Notes: a model not told the origin generated them from the letters alone. 64,000 nt of DNA from Acanthosepion esculentum (GCA_964036315.1 OZ038487.1:56150909-56214908); one strand, 5' to 3'; numbered from the stretch's first letter, positions 42,881 to 53,689 are shown. Numbers and translations: made by a program.

Positions 42881-43240
42881 TGTCTGGATTGAATTGTCTG
42901 CAGTAATTCCATCCAAATTCAATGAAGATGGTGTCAGACACTCAGTAAACACATCCTCTTTCCCTTTCATATTTCATTGGTAAGGAGTAAATTGCATGCA
43001 GAAAGCTTCTTCCCCAGAACTGTTGGAATGTGGAATGGACTCCCAAGTACACTCTTAACCTCTTCAAGTCTATGGTCATCTATTATCTCTCCTTAATATC
43101 CTCATAATATGCGACCCTTTCTCCTTTCCTATACACTCCGACAATAATCTCATTCAGTAACACTACCTTGAGTGGCACATAGGCCTTGTATTGGATGAGC
43201 AATAGTAAAGAAAAGACATCACTGTGGTCCCATAATGGCA
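42880..43240 (+). pseudogene. LINE-J 3' fragment
   Basis: Plus-strand blocks CATATTTCATTGGTAAGGAG, GGAATGTGGAATGGACTCCC and CTCTTCAAGTCTATGGTCAT are the LINE-J C-terminus. Frames are fully broken. Confidence 0.55.
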
Positions 43241-43639
43241 TTCATAAGTTGAGTTTGTTGGTATGCCTAAACATATCATTGACCAGTGATCTTTGAACTT
43301 TTTCATGATCACTTGCATTATTAAAGGAACAAAGAAAATTACCATGTTGATGCATATTAATTTTATTCCAAGTATTTCAAGATTAGTGCAAAGTCATCAT
43401 AAGTTTGCGCATATGTCAACATGATAAAGTTTAAAATTGTACAGTACATAACCTTAGTGTTTTTCACTTCACACGTAAAAAATTTAATTTTCAGATGAAT
43501 AATGAACGCAACAATTTTTTGTCTTAGAAAAAAGAAGCAGCTGATGATGACATTGTGCTAATGTTGAAAGTACTTAGTATAAAATGAATATACATCAACA
43601 TGCTAATTTTCTTTTTTTCCTTTAATAAGGATACTAAGA

Positions 43640-43717
43640 AACTTGTCCATAATTATGAGAGGATCCTATTAGAAATAAGTAGACAAAACTTTTCTAAATT
43701 ATTTAATGAAACATGTC

Positions 43718-43720
<3 letters not shown>
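43640..43720 (+). pseudogene. PLE N-terminal scrap
   Basis: The frame reads KLVHNYERILLEISRQNFSK, LFNETCLN and then TA repeats. Confidence 0.5.

Positions 43721-43779
<59 letters not shown>
43721..43779. repeat. (TA)n microsatellite
   Basis: TA array bounded on the left by a PLE scrap and on the right by a hammerhead-bearing end. Confidence 0.95.
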
Positions 43780-43781
<2 letters not shown>

Positions 43782-43804
43782 AAATAAAAACAGATTGCTT
43801 TAAG

Positions 43805-43872
43805 GTTCCATATAATAAATTATTTCACCACAGCCCTTTTAAAGGACAGTGGATCATCAGATTTATTTCCAA
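43805..43872 (-). ncRNA. hammerhead ribozyme candidate (intact core)
   Basis: Minus strand: CTGATGA (43860-43854), stem II TCCAC..GTGGT with inner CCTTT/AAAGG pairs (43853-43827), GAAA (43826-43823), then ATAATTTATTAT, a self-complementary stretch fit for a short or dimeric stem III. Both conserved boxes are exact. Sister of 57.58-57.62 kb. Confidence 0.65.
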
Positions 43873-44169
43873 ATGTTGAAATGAAATAATGAAAATAAAT
43901 TTACACATTTATGACGGGCAATAATAAGGAAACTCATGAAGTGGGGGCAGTGTAGGGGGGTAGAGAGACAGCATTGAGTTAGATGTAACATTTCTATTGT
44001 TTCAAATTTAAATTTTCGCTGAAATCTAGACATTGACACTTTAAATCTGTTAACGGAAGTTATATCTTCATATAGGAAGTGGGATGGACAAAGAAGTATG
44101 TAAAGAAAAAAGAAAAAGAGAGAAAAAAAGAGAAAGAAGTTGTAAAAAAGTGTCATTAACTTCTATTGG

Positions 44170-44483
44170 AATAGGCGTTGTTTTTTTGTTTACTTTGAGA
44201 TTTCATAAATTTTTCAGTTTAAACAGTCTAAGCCATTTAATTATATGTTAAAGTTTTTTAAAAAAACCTTATTACGGACATTTTGGGGATTTAATGGGAT
44301 TATATTAGCTCTGATTTACATTGAGCTCTCTGGATTCTATCCTCATTGGGTCTTCCCATACGGATTACCTAGTTTTTCGTAAACTAACATGACCAACCTC
44401 ACAGAAAATAAATAAATGAACAAAAAACCTAAATAAGTAAATAAAAATTAACAAACTATGATTGCACACATAAGCATGAGTGA

Positions 44484-44519
<36 letters not shown>

Positions 44520-44770
44520 TAATAATCAACAACTAATATTAAGAAATTAATAATAAATAATGTGTAAAAGGTTAACAAACAATACTATAAATTATCTAGA
44601 AATAACTGCATTTGTATCCACAACAATTTCCACTCAATAACCTCTAGAATAATTCAAAGTGTAACCATTACTGCCTACCTAGAAGTTGTTCAGATAATAC
44701 AATAGACTTTGCTACCCACAATGCACCATTGACCAGTATATATAAATACTTCAGGCTAAACATAACTCAC
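44170..44770. other. AT-rich sequence with (ATA)n
   Basis: A trinucleotide array at 44488-44530; otherwise nothing recognised. Confidence 0.45.
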
Positions 44771-44771
44771 A

Positions 44772-44930
44772 TGGCCTCAAGATTGTGTTGAAGCATGAAA
44801 CAGACTGTTGCCACTCAGTGTTGACTTCAGTTCCCACTTTTATATCTTATATTTTCATATACTCTATCCCTGATATTGAGCACTTTTACCCATAAATATA
44901 GCATACCTTAAAAGAATATTTTTGTCATAT

Positions 44931-44935
<5 letters not shown>
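44772..44935 (+). repeat. PLE end with decayed hammerhead
   Basis: GCATGAAACAGACTGTTGCC at 44793 keeps the 3' half of the 54.8-kb hammerhead, while the first box is CTCAAGA instead of CTGACGA. The block ATATTGAGCACTTTTACCCA..GCATACCTTAAAA follows, then (TA)n at 44936-44968. Confidence 0.55.
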
Positions 44936-44971
<36 letters not shown>

Positions 44972-45055
44972 AGAACACACCTTTAGAAGACCATAAATGA
45001 AAGGCATAATGATATATGCATGCAGCAAATTCTATTATTCTCATTTTTCTTTTAG

Positions 45056-45234
45056 GCATAGAAAGAACATTAAAGTGCCAGCTCCTAATCTGACAATTGA
45101 AATTGAAAGTTATGCCATGCTTGTGGTGCTAGCTGTCAACTACACCATCTTGGAGATAGCCAACGTCTTGAAAATGGCCACACAAACAGGGGGAATGGCA
45201 AACGTTTCCATGTGAACTCCTCTGTAGTGTCCAC
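45056..45234 (+). pseudogene. possible exon of a thioester-protein (C3/A2M family) gene
   Basis: A pyrimidine tract ending TTTTCTTTTAG precedes a frame HRKNIKVPAPNLTIEIESYA, MLVVLAVNYTILEIANVLKM, ATQTGG. The pattern .IE..SYA.L..L......I.NVLK...Q..GG resembles the end of the thioester domain in C3 and alpha-2-macroglobulin-type proteins (SYALL..L, then VVRWL..QR..GGG). The frame meets a stop shortly after, but a one-base shift stays open to a GTCCACG|GTAATG donor-like site at 45234. It may be a decayed exon or a chance match; no neighbouring exon was recognised. Confidence 0.25.
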
Positions 45235-45309
45235 GGTAATGCACACTAAATTCCCATTATCTGTGATGGTTCGATATTGGATTGTAAGAATAGGTTTCTT
45301 TTTTTTTTT

Positions 45310-45515
45310 GCGAGTGAATATTGCATTAAGAATTTTTTTGAGATTACTATAATTTTTCCAGATGCATATCTTTCAGTATTTGAGGTGACAAGTGAAGGAT
45401 TCATACACTTCCCAAGAGTACCCCGGGGTGAAAGTGAATTTAACAAATTTAACTGTAATTTGAACTCAGCTCTCTAATTTTTAATTCTGAGCTGTTATTC
45501 ATTAAACCATTCCCA
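45310..45515 (-). repeat. SINE-E copy
   Basis: On the minus strand: head AATGGTTTAATGAATAACAG, box-B-like GCTGAGTTCAAATTACAG, body with ACTTTCACCCCGGGGTACTC. The 3' part is lost. Confidence 0.65.
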
Positions 45516-45726
45516 CATTCAACTAACAACAGAACAATTAGAATTATATGATGTTCTGAATACTTTTTGATTATTTTTGGTCATTTTCAAGGAAATAAGG
45601 TACAGAGTTGAGAGAAGGTCAGTGTAGCAGTTATGCTAAGGTTCAAAGATTGCAGTAAACGTTCAGAGCATGATACATAAATTCAGGAAGTTCCTCTATG
45701 AGTTTAACAAAATAATTATACAGTTA

Positions 45727-45730
45727 TCAC

Positions 45731-45761
<31 letters not shown>

Positions 45762-45763
45762 AT
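45727..45763. repeat. (GAT)n microsatellite
   Basis: About a dozen GAT triplets. Confidence 0.95.
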
Positions 45764-46017
45764 GGAACAGTTCAGGAAACTGTCATTTCCAGATTCATAA
45801 TGTTTTAGCAGGTCCTTGACAGATTTCAGCATTTGTTGGTTTCTGAGTTCTTGTAGAAACATCTGGCAGACTCATCTGAAATAAATTTTGAAATTTCCAA
45901 ACATTGCCAACATTGAAGCTGACATTTAACTTTATACATAATTATAATTCCTGGTCATAATCTGTCAATTTGTATGAAAGAGCTGATCAAAGCTCTTTTC
46001 ATTTTGTGGTCTTCAGC

Positions 46018-47012
46018 TATGCTTGTTACAAACATCATTGTCACTGAAGCACATTACCCACCTCCTAACTGTGCTTACATCCACTATTTGGTATCTGTAA
46101 ATATTCAAAAACCATTGATGAATGTCAATGGTTGCAATTTTTACCTATGGAAGAATTCAGTGATACACCTCTGTTTCATATGTACTTTCATGTCAGACAC
46201 GGTTTTGCCAGTTCTTTTCATTTTTTTTTGGTCACCCTTTATACTGGATCATAGGTTGTTACATACATTATGGTCACTGAAGCACATTACTCACTTCCTA
46301 ACTGTGCTTACATTCACTGTTTGGTATCTGTAAATATAAAAAAAATCATTGATGAATGTCAATAGTTGCAATTTTTCCACATGGAAGAATTTAGTATGTA
46401 TGTATGTTGCGGCATTCACCCTGGATCGGTTAAGCCGGCTCCTTCCAAGGAATTCACCGCGTCCGGAACGAAGGCCAACCAAGCACGGCGATCCGTCGCC
46501 AATGCTGAAACGAGCGACAGCCATTCCCGATTCCAACGGCGGTGAATTCTTGAAACAGAGTAACAAGGGAGTTTTGAACTTCACACGCGGTCCCCACACC
46601 TTGCGTGCTATCCCAGTGGAGGGAGGAATATGCTCTTACTTGCTGCAGAATTTCCACAGACGCAGAGGCAGGAGTAACCAAGAGGCCGCTGGATGCCGGT
46701 GCAGACGCCGAATGGTTTTGAATTCAGAGTTGACCTTCTCCTAGTCCAGTTGCCATCCAAGGCTATAGAACCCAGTCTGTCCTGCTATTTACCCATAGTT
46801 GGAGGAAGAAGAAGAGGATTCACAACTTTCCCAAGGGTGTTAGCACGTAAGTGAATGTAACGGATTTGACTGGAATTCGAACTCGGCTCTACGATTCCTC
46901 AATCCGAGCCGTTATCCATTACTCCACCGTGCCTCCTCAATTTATCAATTTAGTGATACACTTATGTTTCATAGGTACTTTTATGTCAGACATCCTTTTG
47001 CCAGCTACTGTA
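46018..47012. repeat. tandem duplication (period about 235 bp), second copy split by a SINE
   Basis: Copy 1 is 46018-46220. Copy 2 is 46254-46395 continued at 46955-47012. Matching landmarks are CACTGAAGCACATTAC, TCATTGATGAATGTCAAT, TTCATA.GTACTTT.ATGTCA and TTTTGCCAG. Copy 1 gives the pre-insertion sequence across the SINE site (GAATTCAGTGATACA). Confidence 0.8.
46396..46946 (-). repeat. full-length SINE-E, about 550 bp, 8-bp target duplication
   Basis: AATTTAGT is present at 46388-46395 and 46947-46954. On the minus strand: tRNA-like head GAGGAGGCACGGTGGAGTAA with box-B-like GCCGAGTTCGAATTCC, SINE-E body (46.80-46.86 kb), core CCTTGGATGGCAACTGGACT, a GC-rich central module (46410-46690) unlike anything else in the window, and a (CATA) tail. 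The open frames through the GC-rich module in both directions show no recognised protein motif. The head-body-core-tail layout and length suit the long SINEs described in squids and cuttlefish (Ceph-SINEs), an identification I cannot verify here. Confidence 0.8.
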
Positions 47013-47014
47013 TG

Positions 47015-47625
47015 TAATAATTAAAAAAATAGGTCATTGGTGGGAAGATTTAACCTCTACTACCACATTACTAATATTTAGTTCTGTTGGGGAATCTAAT
47101 AAAATAAGAAGTATTACTTTCAGAATGACTGTTGCATATACACTGTGTATTATTAACCACATGCTTTATCTCGACAATCTGTATCCCAAATCAAATTTAT
47201 AAAATAAATCTATCTCTTCCAAGATACGAAATGTTTAGCCATTGTAGCAGCAAGGAGATGTTAAAAAGCCCAAGATTTCCTTCTTCTAAATCAAAGGGCA
47301 AAACATTCATGACTGATCAGTTGGTGTCACTTTAAAGAGATCCATAATAAAAATGAAATGGGCAACAAAATAGACGAGGACCGATTTTTCAACAGAAAAT
47401 TTGAAGGTCCAGACAGAAAGAGCAAAAATCTTAGTGTCTACAGATATTGACAGATATTGACAGATATTGACAGAGAAAAAGTGGTTTAATATCTTCGGGT
47501 GGAGTTTGAGATGATAATGATGATGTGTTCAGCCAAAATTTGACCAAATGACAGAACATCTTAATTTTGGTGGGAAGAAGATTTTGTTCTGATCAAAAAT
47601 TTTTTGGCAGCCCTTATATATACAT
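47015..47625. other. AT-rich sequence without recognised feature
   Basis: A triple repeat of CAGATATTGA at 47444-47474; otherwise nothing. Confidence 0.4.
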
Positions 47626-47627
47626 CT

Positions 47628-47658
47628 GTTATATATATATATATATATATATATATCT
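47628..47658. repeat. (TA)n microsatellite
   Basis: Short TA array. Confidence 0.9.
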
Positions 47659-47659
47659 G

Positions 47660-48300
47660 TTAAGATACGCTAATATATGTTTTGTGATCAGAAATGTTCA
47701 ATCAAGAAAAATCGTCAAAGATTGTGTTGTTATAAACAGTAACCAGATGCTTCTATGTAGCTGAATGGCAGAGCACATCAGGTCAAATCACAGTTCCTGT
47801 ATAGGAATACTGGTTTAATTCCTGTTAGATAATGCATATTTTCTATGAAATTTCTTGAACATTCAAGCTGGAAAATGTAATTAATTTTGTTTAATTAAAA
47901 ACAGAGCATTTACTTAAATAAATTGTATCTATAAAATAATGTATAAACAGAAAATATATTAAATAATTGCTGGAATTAATCCATTTCATATGTTGTCATT
48001 GCTTACATTAAGATGTATTTTATGCACAGGAATGACCAATTGAGAAACGTTTTTGAATATTGTGTATTTATCAAAGCTAATTCAAACTTTGATAACCAGA
48101 TGCTTCTCTGTAGCTCAATGGTACAGCATATCAGGTCAAATGACGGTTTCCATACAGGTTCAATTCCTGTTGGAGAATGCATATTTAATACGCAATTTCT
48201 TGAACATTCAGGCCAGTGAATGTAATTAATATTGTTCAATTAAAAACAGAACATTTACATAAATAAATTGTATCTATAAAAATAATGTATGAACAGAAGG
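47660..48300 (+). repeat. two tandem SINE-B (tRNA-bearing) units
   Basis: tRNA-like parts at 47748-47838 and 48098-48180, 350 bp apart. The second has TAGCTCAATGGTACAGC as D arm, ACAGGTTCAATTCCTGT as T arm with five pairs, and an acceptor near-pair GCTTCTC/GAGAATGC. Each is followed by the body (ATTTCTTGAACATTCA, GGCCAGTGAATG), the end TTGTATCTATAAAA-AATGTAT, and a spacer homologous to 34.45-34.57 kb. Confidence 0.75.
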
Positions 48301-48830
48301 TCTGATTCTTTGCCTGCCAACACTTTTGGAAAAGTCAAAAATCTTGAGCTCTTTGATAAAATTCAAAGAAGAATCAGCAATATTATCAATCCTGATCTGG
48401 TGGCTCAGCTTCAGTCACTCTCCCGCCACCACAAGGTTGCCTCCCTGTGCTTTTTCTCTAAATACTTTCATGGTAATTGTTCAGATGGGCTCTTCACTAT
48501 GGTACCTAGAATTTATGAATTTAAGTACAGTATTAGATTGGCATTGAGATCTTATCAATTTACAGTTGAGCCTGCTAGATGTAATCGTAAATTCTATGTT
48601 AACAGTTTCTTTTTTCACACTTCTCACTTTTAGAACTCCATACTTTCCAGCCAACTTTAATCTTCAAAAATTTAAATGCAATGGCAATCACTATCTACTG
48701 TCCTCTTGATTACTCTTTTCTCGTCCTGCTCATTAGTAATGTTTCCCTTCCTAATTTTTCCACAAAAAGTAACCTCTCGTCTCTTAGTGACTCTACTGCC
48801 TTGCATGGGGTGAAATGATTAAAAAGTATC
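48300..48830 (+). pseudogene. LINE-C 3' portion
   Basis: Blocks FDKIQRRISNIINPDLVAQL, QSLSRHHKVASLCFFSKYFH, GNCSDGLFTMVPRIYEFKYS, IRLALRSYQFTVEPARCNRK, FYVNSFFFHTSHF are nearly continuous (48346-48633), then a shift and the 3' UTR ending CTTGCATGGGGTGAAATG at 48812. One of the longest uninterrupted LINE-C frames here (about 115 codons), but 5'-truncated immediately after a SINE-B unit. Confidence 0.75.
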
Positions 48831-49007
48831 CTCGAATTCCTGTGATATGTCTCACCACTAGGTACCTGGATAAAATAATTTTATCACTGATACACACTTA
48901 TAGTTGAATGGTTAATGAATGAGTGAGTAATAGGACAAACCACTCTCCCACAATTACCTTGCCTGCCTTGACAGTGGCAACAAAGTTGTTAGTCTCACTG
49001 ACAAACT

Positions 49008-49180
49008 TATCTATCTATCTCACTGTTTTCATTATCTATCTATCTATCTATCTCTCTCACTGTTTTCATTATCTATCTATCTATCTATCTCACTGTTTTC
49101 ATTATCTATCTATCTATCTCACTGTTTTCATTATCTATCTATCTATCTCACTGTTTTCATTATCTATCTATCTATCTAAG
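49008..49180. repeat. (ATCT)n minisatellite punctuated by CACTGTTTTCATT
   Basis: Five units of CACTGTTTTCATT separated by (ATCT)2-5. The complement (AACAGTGAGATAGAT) matches the core of the 32.2-34.1-kb array. Confidence 0.9.
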
Positions 49181-49239
49181 TCTATTTCAAATCTCTCTAT
49201 CCATGTTGGGGAACTGATTTACAAAATGGAAAAAACATT

Positions 49240-49290
49240 CTATGTAGCATGTTTCTTCCTTTAAGAGGATTTCATCAAACTAAAATGAAC
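49240..49290 (-). ncRNA. degenerate hammerhead-like motif
   Basis: Minus strand: TTGATGA (49278-49272; consensus CTGATGA), AATCCTC-TTAA-AGGA as stem II, GAAAC (49255-49251), then ATGC. Same subtype as 10.17 and 55.45 kb. Confidence 0.45.
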
Positions 49291-49382
49291 TTCTTATTGA
49301 TGGAAATATATGTATGTAGGGGGAAATATAAATGAAAATGTTGGTTATAATTATGTACCAGATAAAGCTACAGATATACTAA

Positions 49383-49383
<1 letters not shown>

Positions 49384-49426
<43 letters not shown>

Positions 49427-49428
49427 CA
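49384..49428. repeat. (ATCT)n microsatellite
   Basis: Eleven tetranucleotides followed by CTGTTCATAG, again recalling the punctuated arrays. Confidence 0.95.
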
Positions 49429-49925
49429 GTCTGTTCATAGCTGTTCATCTTTCTGTTGGTCTGTCTGTCTCAGTATATTAATTTCTATCTATATGTTTAT
49501 TTATCTCATCAATTGGTTATGGTGTTTGTAAATGAATGGTTTTGCATGAGTTAACCCTCCTTGCTCAGATTGTATATCAATGTGACCTCAAGTCCATAGG
49601 ATATGTCAGAATTGATAAGTCTGTGCTGATTGGTTGGTAGCTTGTTTGCATGAATTATCTCCCTTGGATGAACAACCTTCAAATGGACGAACTGGATCCA
49701 ATCATTAGGGTTTACATTTAATCTCTTTTCTATGAACATGTTATGGTTAGCGTTGTTTGCTTACTCACACTTTGACAAATTCTCTGCCAAGGTTGTTTCA
49801 AATTCTTGTAAAAAATAATAAAGTGAGATTGAAAGGTAAGTAAATAAATAGGCAAGTAAATAGACAAAGAGAAAATTGTATGTGAGGATAGAGAAATAGA
49901 GAAACTAAAAAGAAAAATGAGGAGA
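49429..49925. other. sequence without recognised feature
   Basis: Ordinary AT-rich DNA. Confidence 0.4.
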
Positions 49926-51835
49926 AACTGATAAGAAAAGTTATGAAAGGTAAAAAGGTACTAGAAGTAAAATGGAAGAAAGCAGGAAAGGAAAAAAAGA
50001 GAAGAAAAAGAAGGAAAGAACGACATGGTACTTGAAGGAAGAAAGAAAGAGAAGAAAAGAGATGGTATTTGAAGGAGAGTGGAAAGAGAAGAAAAAAGAA
50101 AGAAATAGATGGTATTTGAAGGAAGGAAGAAAGAAGTAAGGATGAAAGAATGTGATGGTATTTGAAAGAAGGAAGAAAGAGAAGAACAAATAAAGAAAGA
50201 ATGTGATAGTATTTGAAAGAAGAAAGAAAGAGAAAGAAAAAGCAAGCAAGTGGTAAATGTAAGAGAAAGTTGCAAAATGATACAATATAAAGACAAATAA
50301 AATAGGGAGAAGCATTAGTAAAAATGGAACAAGAAAGAGTATATGCAACAAAGAATGAGAAAATGGTAGAAAATGAAGAGATAACGAAAGGGATGAAATA
50401 ATAAATAGAAAATTAAGGAAGAAAGAAAGGAGATGAAGAAGATGATAAAGAGGAGGAAACTAAAAGAATAAAAGGCAAAAAAGATGAAAAAATACAAAAA
50501 AGGGTGAGAACAAAAAGAAAAGAAATTTGGAAATAGACTAAAAAGATAAAAAGAAATTGAGAAAATAGAAACAACAAGAGAATAGATTGGGTTGAGAAAT
50601 AAAGAGAAAGATAAGGAGTAAAAAAAAAAATAAAGAATGAAAAAAGAAAGTCCAGTAAAAGAATTGAAAGAAGGAGAGAGGTGGTAAAAAGAAAAGAAAA
50701 AAAGATAGAAAAAGAAAAGGCTCTAGAAAGAAAAGAAAAATGAAGAGGAACAAAAGAGAGAAAATGAAAGCAAGGAAAGGCGGGGAAAAGAAATGAAAAA
50801 AAGAAAAAGATTAGGAAAGAAAAGAAAAATAAAGGATGTAGAAGAAAAGAAAGAAAAAGAAAGAAAGGAAGTCAAAGAAAATAAAGAAAATGCAAACATT
50901 ACAGGAAGTGAAAAAAAGGAAAGAAATAAACAAAAGGAGGAATGATGAAGAAAAAAAGGAATTGTAATGAAGAGAGGGGAAATGATGAAAAGAAAGAGAA
51001 AAGTGAAGAAAAGAAAAGGAAGACAAAGAATAAGGGAAATGTGAAGAAAACAAAAGAAAGTAACAAAGGAAATGGAAAGAAAGAGATACAAGAAAGGGAA
51101 AGGGTGAGGAAAAGAGAAAAGAAGAGAGAAAAGAAGAGAGAAAAGAAAGTGTGTATGGGGGAAAAAAGGAAAGGAAAAGAAATAGAAAGAGAAGGGAAAT
51201 GCCGAAGGAAAGAAAGGAAAGATAAAAAAACACAGAGAAATAAAAACGAAAACAGGATCCTGAAAGTTTTGTAAGTAAGAGAAATGCTTGTTAACAAAAA
51301 TAAGAAGAGGGAAAATAAAGAAGAAAAAAAGAATTGAGAATAAGGGAGAAAAAAATTATAAATAAAGAAGTAAAAGGAATTAAAATAAAGAAGGAAAAAG
51401 GAATTAAAATAAAGAAGAAAAAGGAATTATAAATAAAGAAGAAAAAAGAATTAAAAATAAAGAACAAAAAGTAAATATGAATAAGAAAGAAAAAGAAATG
51501 TAAATGAGGAAGAAAAAAGAATTAAAAATAAGGGAGAAAAAATAAAAATAAAAAAGAATCAAAATTATGGAAGAAAAAGAATTATAAATAAGAAAGAAAA
51601 AGGAATTAAAATAAAGAAGAAAAAGAATGATGAATAAGGAAAAAAGAGGAATTAAAATAAAAATGAAAAAGTAAATGTAAATGAGGAAGAAAAAAAATTA
51701 AAAATAATGAAGGAAAAATAGTTACAAATTCAGAGAAAAGTATAGATAAAAAAGTGAATCTATGGAAGACCAAGAATATCAAAAAAAAAAAAAAATTAAG
51801 ATTTAAAAGAACAAAAACCAAGATAAGAAATAATG
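49926..51835 (+). repeat. 1.9-kb purine-rich tract
   Basis: The plus strand is almost entirely A and G. 50.02-50.24 kb contains four to five units around GGTATTTGAAGGAAG(G)AAG. 51.31-51.72 kb contains about a dozen units of AAGAAAAAGGAATTAAAATA. Reverse frames rich in F, S, L are artefacts. Confidence 0.9.
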
Positions 51836-52770
51836 ATACAAAGATTAATGTTACAAGTGAAGAACTAAAAAGCAGTTAATGGAAATGATGAATCACGACA
51901 AGCAGTTTTAATGAAACACTCAATTCTTCTTTCCTTATTTGTCGATACCCAACCGAAGACTTGCTAACTTAATAACTTGGTAAGCAACTGAGAAATGCAC
52001 ACATATTAATAAAAGATAAGTATTGTTCTTATCATATTAAGTTGGCTCGATTCGGTTTCACTTTTGAAATAATATTTGGCAAATGTAAAGACATTTTTAT
52101 TAGGAGTCTGTGATGCAAAGAGAGACCATTTCATTCACAAGAATTATATCTTTTGCTGTCTGAATCACTCAGTATTTGATTTGACTCTCCCTCTATCTAA
52201 ACTGAATTACACAAAATCTTGTTCACACTGTTTCTCTCCTAACACATATTAATACCACAACCTGATCCAATATTGACCCGATATAACACTTAATGTGTCT
52301 CTCTCCAAACTTTTATTATCACAAACCCAAAATTCTTTCTCAATATTCACTCAACTAAAACATTATCTTATATATCAAGATATACTTCTTTAAATCTTAT
52401 TAGGACTAATGATGTATATATGTAAATGAAGGAGAAGAAGGAACAGTGTTAATTTGTGTGGTAATGATTTATTATTTTTGGTTTGTTACTGATTTTCTGC
52501 TTTATGTGTCTATTGACCGGCAACTTTATCAGCATTGAGAAATAATAAATAATGTCAAGAGTTTTGTAGAGTGAGTAAGTAAAAAGTCAGGTAAATATAC
52601 AGGTAAATAGATTAGTAAATTCATTTCCTGATGAATTTTCTTAAAACATGGAAGATGAAAGTGATAATCTAAATAATTATTAATCAGTAACTAGAACTTT
52701 TCTCACTCGATGGACTAAAATACATTACTTTTAAGACCATTTATACCTAACAAATCATAAAATATATATA
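51836..52770. other. AT-rich sequence without recognised feature
   Basis: Nothing supported beyond short homopolymers. Confidence 0.4.
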
Positions 52771-52771
52771 A

Positions 52772-52775
<4 letters not shown>

Positions 52776-52802
<27 letters not shown>

Positions 52803-52808
52803 CATATA

Positions 52809-52826
<18 letters not shown>
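52776..52826. repeat. (TG)n-(TA)n microsatellite
   Basis: Immediately followed by a T run that begins the LINE-C poly(A), reversed. Confidence 0.95.
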
Positions 52827-52840
<14 letters not shown>

Positions 52841-53545
52841 AAAGCTTATCACCCCAAGCAAGGCTGGAAGCCACTAGAACGCAAGGGGTTACAGAAGGTT
52901 TGGAGGAAGAGCAGATAGGAGTGGTAAAGGAGAGGATGTGGAGAAAGATAGTGGATCGATCAAGGCAAGGGGGTTACAGAAGATTTGGAGCGAGAGCAGA
53001 TAGGAATGAAAGGTGAAAGGATGTGGAGAAGGGAAGTGGATAGATCAAGGCAACTGGAGATGTCAATTGACGTTACTCTTAAATAGTTGGAGATTGTATT
53101 TGTCAGGGAAACAGGAATATGGAAGGGAGTTCCACAGGCGAGACGTGCGAGACATGAAGCTATTGGAGTAGAAGAGACGTCTACATCTAACAGTTTCAAT
53201 GGTGAAGGGGTGGGAACGGGATGCCAGCCTCATAGGACGTTTAAATTCATGAGGCCTAGGAACCAGCAAAAGCAGCTCATCGGAGCAATTACCGTGAAAG
53301 TATTTGTAAAAAAGACAGAGCGAGGCAATGTCGCGTCTGTGAGAGAGCGACTGCAGACGAGATGACAGATCAGGGCCAATTACATTGCATATCCGTCTCT
53401 GGATCTTATCCAGAACCCTGAGGCAAACAGCAGGGGCTCCAGACCATATATGGCAGCAATACTCCATGCAAGGGTGAATGGTTGATTTATAGATTTGGAG
53501 GATCGATTCCAGAGAGAAAAATTTCCTGGCTCGGCACAGATAGAC
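52826..53545 (-). pseudogene. LINE-C copy, youngest-looking, 5'-truncated
   Basis: From a T15 run (poly-A on the minus strand) and UTR with two copies of the CCTTGATCGATCCAC..CTATCTGCTC unit, the minus strand reads CRARKFFSLESILQIYKSTI, HPCMEYCCHIWSGAPAVCLR, VLDKIQRRICNVIGPDLSSR, LQSLSHRRDIASLCLFYKYF, HGNCSDELLLLVPRPHEFKR and PYSCFPDKYNLQLFKSNVN. The frame is open for about 170 codons with a single stop where Arg is expected after SNVN. This is the region downstream of the reverse transcriptase in a non-LTR element. Low decay compared with other copies suggests recent insertion. Confidence 0.8.
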
Positions 53546-53689
53546 AATATTAGTGGTAAATATACACATACATATGCAATTATATATACACATACATATA
53601 TGTATAAAAATAATTCCAAGAGGATATGATCCAGGTAGAACTCAATGTCCAGGACAGAGTAAGGATATAATAAAAAGACTTAAACACTA

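Noticed and set aside
46349..46744. 131-codon frame through the GC-rich module as a gene
   Set aside because: Lies entirely within a SINE bounded by a target duplication, antisense and sense frames are both open, and no domain is recognised.
52622..52655. CTGATGAATTTTCTTAAAACATGG as a further hammerhead relative
   Set aside because: Resembles the 10.17-kb type, but neither stem II nor the GAAA box is present; too weak.
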